Source: JAHHLP01 sp041609895 (GTDB taxonomy: Bacteria > Bacteroidota > Rhodothermia > Rhodothermales > JABDKH01). From it: a DNA stretch of 21,462 bases. Within the stretch, counting starts at the first letter, position 1. Each line of letters starts with the position of its first letter. Where the stretch lies: contig JBFIPX010000038.1 of the NCBI GenBank assembly GCA_041609895.1, positions 1 to 21,462 of the forward strand. The letters are read 5' to 3'. The notes beneath the pieces were generated by a model, which made no database searches, had not been told where the DNA came from, and worked only from the letters and a program-made list of their open reading frames with translations. The translations under genes and the position numbers were made by a program. Below, piece by piece: positions 14,496-21,462 of this stretch.

Positions 14496-17156
14496 ATGAG
14501 CGCGGAGACAGAGGCCATTACAAGCGAAGAGGACTCGAAAGGACTCCGCGGGCAAACGCCCCTGATGCGACAGTACTATCGCATCAAAGACCGTCATCCT
14601 GGCGCCGTGCTCCTCTTCAGGATGGGCGATTTCTATGAGACGTTTGATGACGATGCGGTTAAAGTCAGCCGCATCCTCGGTATTACCCTTACGAAGCGAG
14701 CCAACGGAAAGGCGTCGGAAGTTCCACTTGCCGGGTTTCCCCACCACGCGCTCGACACGTACCTGCCCAAACTTGTTCGTGCCGGCGAGCGCGTAGCGAT
14801 CTGCGAACAACTCGAGGAGCCGAGCAAAGCGAAGAAGATCGTGAAGAGAGATGTCGTGGAAACGGTGACTCCCGGCGTCTCATTTCGTGATCAGCTGCTT
14901 GATCCAAAGTTTTCGAACTATCTGGCCTCGGTCCACTGGCCGGAGAAATCGGTAAATGCCGTAGGGGTGTCCTTCCTCGATGCGTCGACGGGAGAGTTTG
15001 TCGTGGCCGAAGTGACGGAGCAAGAGATGCTGGAACTGCTTCAGACCAACGCGCCAGCCGAACTGATCGTATCGGCACCCCACCGGGACAGAGCCCTGTC
15101 GCTTCGCGGCGTCGACGCAATGGTCACGCCGCTAGACGACTGGGTTTACACATACGACTATTCGCTGGAGACTCTGCTCCAGCATTTCGAAACACACTCG
15201 TTGAAGGGTTTTGGCGTCGAAGACCTCAAGCACGGAATCGTTGCTGCGGGCGCCGCCCTCCATTATCTCGCGGAAAGTCAGAAGGGCAAGGTTGGTCAGA
15301 TCAGGAAGGTCGTCCGTCATACAGGCGACGAGTACATGCTGCTCGACCAGCAGACACGGAGAAACCTGGAACTCATCTCACCGATGCAAGGTGGCGATGG
15401 AAGTTTGGTCGACATTCTCGATCACACGCGTACTCCGATGGGAGGCCGGAGGCTGCGTCAGTGGATGATTCGTCCCCTCAGGTCCGTTGAAAAAATTAAT
15501 CGTCGGCTCGATGCCGTCGGCCGGCTGAATGAGGATCGCCGTCGCCTCGAGGCCTTGACAGAAGAACTTGACGGAATAGGTGACCTCGAGAGGCTCGCGG
15601 CGAGGGTATGCACGGGTCGGGCCAGTCCTCGAGATGTCGTTGAGATCAAGCGTTCGCTTCGCGCAGTTCCCAAGCTGAAAGCGGCTCTCATCGATGAAAA
15701 GGACCCCGCTCTGAACCAGATTGGCCGCGAACTCGACCCCTGCGACGCGCTGGTCGCGCGGATATCGGACTGCCTCGAGGACGCTCCGCCAATGGCGATA
15801 TCCGATGGCGGCCTGATCAAGCAAGGTTTCGACGACGAGTTAGACGAGTTGCGCGATATCGCGAGATCGTCGCGCGCGTGGCTGACGCGGCTTCAAAAGA
15901 AGGAGGCTGAGGAGACTGGCATTAGCTCACTCAAGATCGGTTACAACAAGGTGTTCGGCTACTATCTGGAGGTAACGAACACGCATCGCGACAAGGTGCC
16001 CGACCACTTCATTCGGAAGCAGACGCTCGTAAACGCAGAACGATACATCACACCGGAACTCAAAGAATTCGAGGAGCGCATTCTGACCGCCGATGAGAAA
16101 ATTCTGGACATCGAAGCTCGGATCTTTAGGGACTTGCGGGACTTCGTCGCCGATTTCACGGCTCAGCTTCAGGATAATGCCGCCAACATCGCGGTCCTCG
16201 ACTGCCTGGGCTCTTTCGCAGTAGCTGCTGCTGAGTTGGATTACGTGCGACCGCGCGTAGACGATACGCGCGCTCTCCAGATTGCCAACGGTCGGCACCC
16301 GGTCGTTGAGCGGACGCTCCCGTTGGGCGAGCCCTTTATCCCTAACTCGCTCGATATCGACCCCGACCGCGAGCAGATTCTGGTCATAACCGGGCCCAAC
16401 ATGGCGGGAAAAAGCGTCGTCCTCAGACAGGTCGGACTCATCGTGCTGATGGCACAAATTGGTTCATACGTACCAGCCGAGTCAGCGCGCATTGGAATTG
16501 TAGATCGAATCTTTACCCGCGTAGGCGCATCTGATAATCTGGCTGCCGGCGAAAGCACCTTTTTGGTGGAGATGAATGAGACCGCAAACATCCTCAATAA
16601 TGCGACGCGGAAGTCTCTCATTCTGCTGGATGAGGTTGGTCGGGGCACGAGCACATTCGACGGAATGTCAATCGCGTGGGCGCTTGTGGAATACCTGCAC
16701 GACCATGGCGCTGTGGCTGCGAGAACTTTGTTTGCCACTCACTACCACGAGCTCAATGACCTCGCAGAACAGCTGCCCCGGGTGTTCAACTACAGGATCC
16801 AAGTGCAGGAGCACAACGGCCGGGTCGTGTTCCTCCGCAAGCTGGTTCCGGGCGGTGCAGATCATTCATATGGAATCGAGGTCGCCAGGATGGCCGGGCT
16901 ACCGAACTCGTTGATCAATCGAGCCCGATCAATCCTCGCGAGACTTGAGAGTCAACACGCAGGGCAGGCAGTAGTTGACGACCGGGTCGAGAAAGGCGAT
17001 CCGTCGGACAGATTTCAGATGACTCTGTTTGAAGCGGATCCGGCCCTCATGGAAATCAAAGACATGCTCGATAAGGTTGATCCCGACCGGATGACGCCGG
17101 TCGAGGCTTTGCTGAAGCTCGCCGAACTGAAAGACCGTGCAGCTGACTCTTCTTGA
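14496..17156 (+). CDS. mutS: DNA mismatch repair protein MutS
   Basis: MutS recognises mismatches and small loops after replication and recruits MutL. All landmarks are present in 886 residues. The mismatch-binding GDFYE motif is at 44-48, with Phe46 as the wedge residue and Glu48, and connector, lever and clamp domains follow to about 580. The ABC-type ATPase has Walker A GPNMAGKS (633-640), Walker B LILLDEVGRGTSTFDG with Asp712/Glu713, and the switch histidine in ATHYHEL. The C-terminal helix-turn-helix dimer region (VARMAGLPNSLINRA) is also complete. The length is close to E. coli MutS (853). ATG 14496 is chosen; the N-terminal extension of about 18 residues before the conserved TPLMRQYYRIK is ordinary. 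A gamma-class carbonic anhydrase gene follows after 37 bp. Confidence 0.97.
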   Translation: MSAETEAITSEEDSKGLRGQTPLMRQYYRIKDRHPGAVLLFRMGDFYETFDDDAVKVSRILGITLTKRANGKASEVPLAGFPHHALDTYLPKLVRAGERVAICEQLEEPSKAKKIVKRDVVETVTPGVSFRDQLLDPKFSNYLASVHWPEKSVNAVGVSFLDASTGEFVVAEVTEQEMLELLQTNAPAELIVSAPHRDRALSLRGVDAMVTPLDDWVYTYDYSLETLLQHFETHSLKGFGVEDLKHGIVAAGAALHYLAESQKGKVGQIRKVVRHTGDEYMLLDQQTRRNLELISPMQGGDGSLVDILDHTRTPMGGRRLRQWMIRPLRSVEKINRRLDAVGRLNEDRRRLEALTEELDGIGDLERLAARVCTGRASPRDVVEIKRSLRAVPKLKAALIDEKDPALNQIGRELDPCDALVARISDCLEDAPPMAISDGGLIKQGFDDELDELRDIARSSRAWLTRLQKKEAEETGISSLKIGYNKVFGYYLEVTNTHRDKVPDHFIRKQTLVNAERYITPELKEFEERILTADEKILDIEARIFRDLRDFVADFTAQLQDNAANIAVLDCLGSFAVAAAELDYVRPRVDDTRALQIANGRHPVVERTLPLGEPFIPNSLDIDPDREQILVITGPNMAGKSVVLRQVGLIVLMAQIGSYVPAESARIGIVDRIFTRVGASDNLAAGESTFLVEMNETANILNNATRKSLILLDEVGRGTSTFDGMSIAWALVEYLHDHGAVAARTLFATHYHELNDLAEQLPRVFNYRIQVQEHNGRVVFLRKLVPGGADHSYGIEVARMAGLPNSLINRARSILARLESQHAGQAVVDDRVEKGDPSDRFQMTLFEADPALMEIKDMLDKVDPDRMTPVEALLKLAELKDRAADSS

Positions 17157-17193
17157 TTTGTGATTCACGGCTGTCGACCCACCCTCCAATACG

Positions 17194-17739
17194 ATGATAG
17201 CAGAGTTTCTCGGCGCACGACCTGAATTTGACGCGACGAACTTTATTGCGTCGACGGCCTCCGTGATCGGGGACGTGCGAATCGGGGTTCACTCAAGCAT
17301 CTGGTTCAACGCGACGGTGCGCGGAGACGTGAACTGGATTCGGATCGGCCGATGCTCCAACGTTCAGGACAACGCAGTTGTCCATGTGACAAATCGTACG
17401 GCGCCGACTTCTATCGGCGACTACGTTACGATTGGACATTCGGCCGTCGTCCACGGTTGCACGGTCAACGACCGAGTACTCGTCGGGATCGGCTCGGTGA
17501 TCCTTGATCATGCGGAGGTCGGGAGTGACACCCTCATTGGTGCCGGATCGCTGATCACGTCGGGAGTCAGGGTCCCACCTCGCTCATTGGTTTTGGGATC
17601 GCCGGCCAAGGTAGTACGCGAGCTGACGACAGAGGAAGTGGCTACCGTCCGCAGATACGCGGAGCACTATCTCGAGTACAGCCGAATCTATCTTGGCGTC
17701 GACCAGCCTGCGGCCAATCCCTTTTACGATCGGAGTTAA
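17194..17739 (+). CDS. gamma-class carbonic anhydrase family protein (left-handed beta-helix)
   Basis: A 181-residue hexapeptide-repeat trimer subunit of the gamma-carbonic anhydrase/YrdA/PaaY group, which interconverts CO2 and bicarbonate or has lost that activity. The three zinc-binding histidines are visible: His64 (NAVVHV), His82 and His87 (GHSAVVHG). Repeats of the form I/V-G-x-x-S/T run from about 20 to 140, and a C-terminal helix (151-175) caps the coil. As in many bacterial members, it lacks the acidic loop of the archaeal Cam enzyme, so catalysis is not certain. The start ATG 17194 has no strong ribosome site. It probably shares a transcript with mutS, which is coupling by position rather than function. 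A terminator follows at 17756-17790. Confidence 0.9.
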   Translation: MIAEFLGARPEFDATNFIASTASVIGDVRIGVHSSIWFNATVRGDVNWIRIGRCSNVQDNAVVHVTNRTAPTSIGDYVTIGHSAVVHGCTVNDRVLVGIGSVILDHAEVGSDTLIGAGSLITSGVRVPPRSLVLGSPAKVVRELTTEEVATVRRYAEHYLEYSRIYLGVDQPAANPFYDRS

Positions 17740-17755
17740 GTGCGCCGCGTGCTTT

Positions 17756-17790
17756 GTGGTCGTCGATGGGGTCGAATCGCCACTTTTTTT
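17756..17790 (+). terminator. Rho-independent terminator after the carbonic anhydrase gene
   Basis: GTGG (17756-17759) and CGAT (17764-17767) pair with ATCG (17776-17779) and CCAC (17780-17783), with a four-base bulge on the left. The stem is followed at once by seven T (17784-17790). It lies between this gene and the convergent glycosyltransferase. Confidence 0.65.
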
Positions 17791-17819
17791 CGGGCGCGAG
17801 CCACCGTAAGTCAGCCGCC

Positions 17820-18908
17820 TCAGTACGTCTTACCCTTCCATTCCACATGTGGCCTGATGAGCATCGCTATCGGCATAGCCGCGATGTAGACAAACTTCAG
17901 GACCTCGAACGCCAGAAGCCCACGCCACGGTACTTTCACCGAGACCCGCCATCCTGTAGCGGCGTGCACAATGGCATCTGCACAGACGATCCCTGTCAGA
18001 AACTGCGCGCCTGCGACTGGTTCAACCGGAATTATTCCAAGCCCCAGGATGTGCGAGATCCAGACGACCAGATAGAGAAGCTTCACCCACCAGGCGGCGT
18101 CAAGTCCGCCGCGAGCCCACCGCTTGCGCTGCTCAAAGATGGAAGCAAAGTCATCCTCCGGCGCCGTGTGGTTGACGAGTTCGGATTCAAGGATGAGCCG
18201 CGATCTACCCGCCGGCAAATGATTGACGGCACGAAAGAGCGCATAGTCCTCCGTAGCCGTCTCGGTGAAATGATCGAATCCACCAATAGCGTCGTAGGCC
18301 TCGCGGCGAATTGCCATGTTATTACCCATTCCGGTTATTGGAAGTCCGACCGAAGAGAAGGCTCCAGCCACCCCGAACAGGTTCAGCCAATCGAGTCTCT
18401 GTGCTTGATCGAGCCAAGAGTCACCCGTAACTATCGTCGGTCCGCATAGCACGTCACCATGTGTTTCCAACAGCCGTCGGGTAATGGCCTCGAGCCACTG
18501 TTTCGGAGGAGTGCAGTCGGCATCGGTCGTGACGATGAGATCCGCCTCCACGAGGGAAACTCCGTGCGCCAGTGCGGCGGCCTTTCCGCGACTTTCGGGA
18601 GGGTTGGAGGCTGCCAGGAACCGCTTGTCGTTTGCTGCAAATGTGCTGGCGATCGATGCCGTCCCATCTTCCGAATGATCGTCGACCACCACGAAGCGGA
18701 GGCTTCGAAACGAGTGCTCCTGTCGCTTCAGGGCGGCCAGACACGTTGGAAGTGCATCCTCCTCGTTTCGGGCCGCGACGACGACCACTACCGAATGGGA
18801 CGCTAGGGAATGGGCCGCTCGCGTGTGTCGGGCCGCGGCGATAACCGCCGCGGCGATGATCGCGATGAGACAGTACGTACTGATGATTATGAATCCCAGA
18901 CCGACCAT
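17820..18908 (-). CDS. family 2 glycosyltransferase, membrane-bound, processive-type signature
   Basis: This protein adds sugars from a nucleotide-sugar donor to a growing glycan or a lipid acceptor at the cytoplasmic membrane. In 362 residues it has an N-terminal helix (3-26) and a GT2 (GT-A fold) catalytic domain. That domain shows VVVDDHSEDGT (73-83), the metal-binding Asp129-Ala-Asp131 in TTDADC, the base region Glu220-Asp221 in TATEDYALF, and Q-x-x-R-W at 260-264. That last motif is characteristic of cellulose, chitin and hyaluronan synthase-like enzymes. Three C-terminal helices follow (about 275-352) and the tail ends WKGK. It is similar in layout to the second GT2 gene (19589-20776). 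It starts 7 bp after the deacetylase stop, as the last gene of the operon. Donor and acceptor are unknown. Confidence 0.88.
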   Translation of the reverse strand: MVGLGFIIISTYCLIAIIAAAVIAAARHTRAAHSLASHSVVVVVAARNEEDALPTCLAALKRQEHSFRSLRFVVVDDHSEDGTASIASTFAANDKRFLAASNPPESRGKAAALAHGVSLVEADLIVTTDADCTPPKQWLEAITRRLLETHGDVLCGPTIVTGDSWLDQAQRLDWLNLFGVAGAFSSVGLPITGMGNNMAIRREAYDAIGGFDHFTETATEDYALFRAVNHLPAGRSRLILESELVNHTAPEDDFASIFEQRKRWARGGLDAAWWVKLLYLVVWISHILGLGIIPVEPVAGAQFLTGIVCADAIVHAATGWRVSVKVPWRGLLAFEVLKFVYIAAMPIAMLIRPHVEWKGKTY

Positions 18909-18915
18909 CGCGTAT

Positions 18916-19596
18916 TCACCGTCCGAGTGCGCGGAAAGTCCAACCGGCGTTCAGCGCGCGCTCGAGAATGTCCCGAACGGCAGGTGCCGTGTACTGCCGG
19001 ACGTTTGCATTTGCGCTGTCGTGTAGTACAATGATCGAACCAGGCTTGAGGCGCCTCATGACCCGGTCAGAAAGCTGATCCGTGGTCACACCAGATAGAT
19101 AGTCTCCTGGCATTACGCCCCACATAACCATTCGAAGGCCGAGCTCGGCTGCAACTTTGCGGGTTCTTCGAGTAAACCGTCCGTACGGAGGACGATAAAG
19201 GTGTGGTTGGCTTCCCGTCACCGAATGCAACGCGGAGACGGATTCGCGCAGGTCGGTCTCAATCTTGTCGGCGTCCGTTTCCCATGCATCAAGGTGCGCG
19301 TAACCGTGCACGCCGACGGCATGACGCCTCCGAACGATCTCACGCGCCAAATCAGGATGGGCGGCCACTTGTCTTCCCAGGAGAAAGAACGTGGCCTTTA
19401 CCCTCATCTCGTTGAGTATATCAAGAAGCAGTGGCGTTAAGTGAGGTGTGGGGCCGTCGTCGAAAGTTAGGTAGATCGCTTTTTCCCCATCGTGTGACGG
19501 GCCCTTCCACATCAGGTCTTTCGCCAGGTGGCGGGCAATGGCGGGACCGTAAGCACCCAGCACATACTCCAGTCGCTTCCGCAACGGGTCAGTCAT
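18916..19596 (-). CDS. polysaccharide deacetylase, NodB homology domain
   Basis: A metal-dependent carbohydrate esterase family 4 enzyme that removes N-acetyl groups from N-acetylhexosamine glycans. All five conserved segments appear in 226 residues. TFDDGP (44-49) has Asp46 as base and Asp47 as metal ligand. The zinc histidines are His97 and His101 in VHGYAH. RPPYGR (135-140) and GVMPGDY (160-166) follow, and His192 in IVLHDS is the catalytic acid. There is no signal peptide or anchor, so as read it would act in the cytoplasm, perhaps at the membrane on a lipid-linked product as NodB does. Its start overlaps the upstream GT2 stop by 8 bp (ATGACTGA), indicating translational coupling. It sits between two GT2 genes. 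Confidence 0.9.
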   Translation of the reverse strand: MTDPLRKRLEYVLGAYGPAIARHLAKDLMWKGPSHDGEKAIYLTFDDGPTPHLTPLLLDILNEMRVKATFFLLGRQVAAHPDLAREIVRRRHAVGVHGYAHLDAWETDADKIETDLRESVSALHSVTGSQPHLYRPPYGRFTRRTRKVAAELGLRMVMWGVMPGDYLSGVTTDQLSDRVMRRLKPGSIIVLHDSANANVRQYTAPAVRDILERALNAGWTFRALGR

Positions 19597-20776
19597 GCAC
19601 GTACACCGGCTTTAGAGTGGGGGTCTGCAGCGTATCTGCTGCGACACTTCGGCCCTTCCAGTCAGGCTTTGATACTATGCCGAGCGCGGATACAGCAACC
19701 ACGTAAGGGATGTGTACCAGTTCCGCAGCCAGTGCATAGCGCAACAGGTGCTTTCTGGAGAAGGAACTGCAGACACGCCTGAGGAGCGTTTGATCCACAA
19801 TCATCTTCAAACCGATGCTACCCAGGAAGGGAACCAGGAGCCAGGGGTGGAACAGCGCGCCAATCGCACCAGCTATGACCGAAGCGAAGAAAGCATAAAC
19901 AAGCGCGCCGATCACAACTACGGTACGGGGAAACGAAGGTACCGACGAAGCCCATCTCGAACGCTGCACGAGCAGGTTGCGTAACGAGGGCGCACCAAAG
20001 GTTTCAACGAGCGCCTGCTCGGAAGCGCAAAAGGCAACACGATAGGTAGTGTCACGATGCACGTAGTGCATCAGGAGTTCGTCGCTAGCTGGCACCGCAG
20101 AGCGTTGTCGCCCCGATCGCCACGCGATGAACAGAGACCGGCGGTAGGCCGCGTTGGCGCTATTGCATATCGTGGGAACACCAAGGCCGATAGAGCCGGC
20201 ACCAAAGCCGACTAGTGAAAGAAACTCGACCGCCTCTACTCGGGGGAGTAGGCCTTCCTCGTCATGATTCGCGACGGGTCCGGCAACGAAACCGACATCG
20301 TAGTTAAAAGTCGCGACCATCGACGAGATCCAGGTAGCGGGCACTAGACAGTCAGCATCTGTCGTCATGACTATTTCTCCGGACGCTGCAGAAACTCCGG
20401 CCTCCAATGCCGCACCCTTACCTTGGGTCGAACCGTCCAAGCGGTAAACGGAAAATCTCGGCGCCGCTCCTGAATTTCGATTTGCCAGTTCGGAAAGAAT
20501 CAGGGTGGTACCGTCGGCCGAGCCGTCGTCGACTACGATGAGTTCCATTAGTTCTGACGGATAGTCATTTGCCAGAATGGCCTCGACACACGCGCGGATG
20601 TTCGTCACTTCGTCTCGAGCGGCAACGACCACTGAGACGCGCGGCAACTCTGCGTCAGGCTTGGGGGTGCGGCTATCGATGGCCGTCAGGCGGCGAAACC
20701 CGACGGAGGCAGCCACCACTACGCAAACGTATACCACGCTGCCAAGTATGATTGAAAAGGTTATGGCAGCCGTCAT
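19589..20776 (-). CDS. family 2 glycosyltransferase, second paralogue, membrane-bound
   Basis: A 395-residue GT2 enzyme built like the 17820-18908 protein: an N-terminal helix (5-27), a catalytic domain from 46, and C-terminal helices (about 286-310, 312-328, 350-368). The key motifs are VVDDGSADGT (81-90), Asp140-Ala-Asp142 in TTDADC, Asp232-Glu233 in PASDELLMH, Q-x-x-R-W at 271-275, and WKGR at 373-376. The shared architecture suggests an ancient duplication followed by insertion or retention of the deacetylase between the copies. Its ATG overlaps the stop of the flippase-like gene by 4 bp (ATGA), and its own stop overlaps the deacetylase start, so three genes are coupled. Donor and acceptor are unknown; GlcNAc is a reasonable guess from the deacetylase. 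Confidence 0.88.
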   Translation of the reverse strand: MTAAITFSIILGSVVYVCVVVAASVGFRRLTAIDSRTPKPDAELPRVSVVVAARDEVTNIRACVEAILANDYPSELMELIVVDDGSADGTTLILSELANRNSGAAPRFSVYRLDGSTQGKGAALEAGVSAASGEIVMTTDADCLVPATWISSMVATFNYDVGFVAGPVANHDEEGLLPRVEAVEFLSLVGFGAGSIGLGVPTICNSANAAYRRSLFIAWRSGRQRSAVPASDELLMHYVHRDTTYRVAFCASEQALVETFGAPSLRNLLVQRSRWASSVPSFPRTVVVIGALVYAFFASVIAGAIGALFHPWLLVPFLGSIGLKMIVDQTLLRRVCSSFSRKHLLRYALAAELVHIPYVVAVSALGIVSKPDWKGRSVAADTLQTPTLKPVYVHD

Positions 20777-21462
20777 ACGGTAGTCTCCAGTTCGGATGTG
20801 GGAGACTCTTGCCGGGTCAAACGGTAGCGCGATATCAGTGGCAAGCCGACTATTGTTGGCAGTACAACATTGATGGCAAATAGGCAGGCTGCCGCGTTGA
20901 AGCCGACGGCCGCACCGATGCCGAATCTGTCAAAGAAGAAAGCGCCCGCTGCCTCTCGAATACCAACATCCAGAAAAGTAATAGGTGGTATGATCGCCTT
21001 TGCCGTAAACGTGGCAAGGACGGCCTTGTACATTGTTGAGAAGGACGCCACCGGTGCGAACGCGGCCGCCAAAAACACAAACTGACTGCAATACACGAGC
21101 AGGCGCAGGAAAGAGAGTGTGACCAAGTTGAGTACAATACTGCTGTCGACACGCTCCAGAAACTCTAGCCTTCTCGTGACGGACGGCTGCTTGATCAGGC
21201 GCCGGGCCAGCGCGGCAGCTTTTGATGGCTTTAGCATAGCGGCCCACACGATCGCTGTCGCTGCCGCCGTCATTGCGATAAATAACGCCTGTCCTGTGGA
21301 TGCGAGTTCACGCGAAGAGATTGACGCCAACAAGGCTGCAAGGCCAGCTACCAGCAACACGCCGAGTTCCGGTAGCCGTGCGGCCGCCACGGAGATACCC
21401 ATCTCTGTCCGATCGCCGTCGGTCATTGACCACGCGCGACCGGCGAATTCGCCTACCCGGCC
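20773..21462 (-). CDS. flippase-like integral membrane protein (lysylphosphatidylglycerol synthase TM-type), 5' end outside the window
   Basis: A polytopic protein of the PF03706-like family. Members include the membrane domain of MprF and proteins linked to glycolipid or polysaccharide export. The frame stays open to the right edge (21462), and the 12 codons before the internal ATG at 21426 read GRVGEFAGRAWS, matching the conserved G-E-x-x-R segment of the family. The true start therefore lies beyond the window and ATG 21426 should not be taken as the start. At least five hydrophobic segments are visible. The motif LDVGIREAAGAFFFDRFGIG near the C-terminus is the family's G-x-R-E signature. 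It overlaps the GT2 gene downstream by 4 bp, so it heads or belongs to the glycan operon and may move the lipid-linked product. Confidence 0.82.
   Translation of the reverse strand, partial: GRVGEFAGRAWSMTDGDRTEMGISVAAARLPELGVLLVAGLAALLASISSRELASTGQALFIAMTAAATAIVWAAMLKPSKAAALARRLIKQPSVTRRLEFLERVDSSIVLNLVTLSFLRLLVYCSQFVFLAAAFAPVASFSTMYKAVLATFTAKAIIPPITFLDVGIREAAGAFFFDRFGIGAAVGFNAAACLFAINVVLPTIVGLPLISRYRLTRQESPTSELETTV

Noticed and set aside
14403..14810. - strand frame of 135 codons overlapping the start of mutS
   Set aside because: It is mostly antisense to the conserved MutS N-terminal domain and has no protein family features.
17754..18449. Long + strand reading frame of 231 codons
   Set aside because: It lies antisense to the well-supported GT2 gene, and its product has no recognisable domain and irregular composition.
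1..21462. CRISPR arrays, insertion sequences, integrases, toxin-antitoxin or defence genes
   Set aside because: I looked for regularly spaced repeats, transposase motifs and small two-gene toxin modules on both strands and found none.

Overview
The window is G+C-rich bacterial chromosome (mid to upper fifties per cent by eye). It is densely coding, with many genes lacking a clear Shine-Dalgarno sequence. Two secreted proteins end in type IX secretion (T9SS) type A sorting domains, which are confined to the Bacteroidota/Rhodothermota/Balneolota (FCB) group. G+C content, lipoproteins and CTD style together suggest a Rhodothermales-like or related marine member. This is an inference; no rRNA or tRNA marker is present. 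I see no mobile element, CRISPR array, phage gene or RNA gene of a known class.

Layout from left to right. (1) A terminator of an unseen upstream gene (17-50) is followed by fadI and fadJ, the two subunits of a fatty-acid beta-oxidation complex, and a class IV PLP aminotransferase, all on the + strand. (2) An ATP-grasp ligase on the - strand is divergent from a cytosolic-looking esterase. (3) Two exported + strand proteins follow: a PQQ-type sugar dehydrogenase-like protein with a T9SS CTD, and an M28 zinc peptidase lipoprotein. (4) A gene-free stretch of about 430 bp is unusually rich in inverted repeats. (5) A secreted lamin-tail/T9SS protein lies on the - strand. (6) A coupled methyltransferase and FAD-dependent reductase pair resembles tailoring enzymes of lipid or polyketide pathways, without its synthase nearby. 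(7) A small membrane protein (- strand) precedes mutS and a gamma-class carbonic anhydrase (+). (8) A compact - strand operon runs in from the right edge: a flippase-like membrane protein (cut by the edge), a family 2 glycosyltransferase, a NodB-type polysaccharide deacetylase and a second family 2 glycosyltransferase. Its genes overlap or nearly touch.

Most of the window is housekeeping or secreted degradative functions. The parts most worth a second look are the GT2-deacetylase-GT2-flippase operon (a candidate pathway for a partly deacetylated surface glycan or glycolipid), the inverted-repeat-rich gap at 10041-10469, the putative lipobox plus T9SS CTD on one protein, and the ATP-grasp/esterase divergent pair. 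None can be proved a new system from sequence alone.
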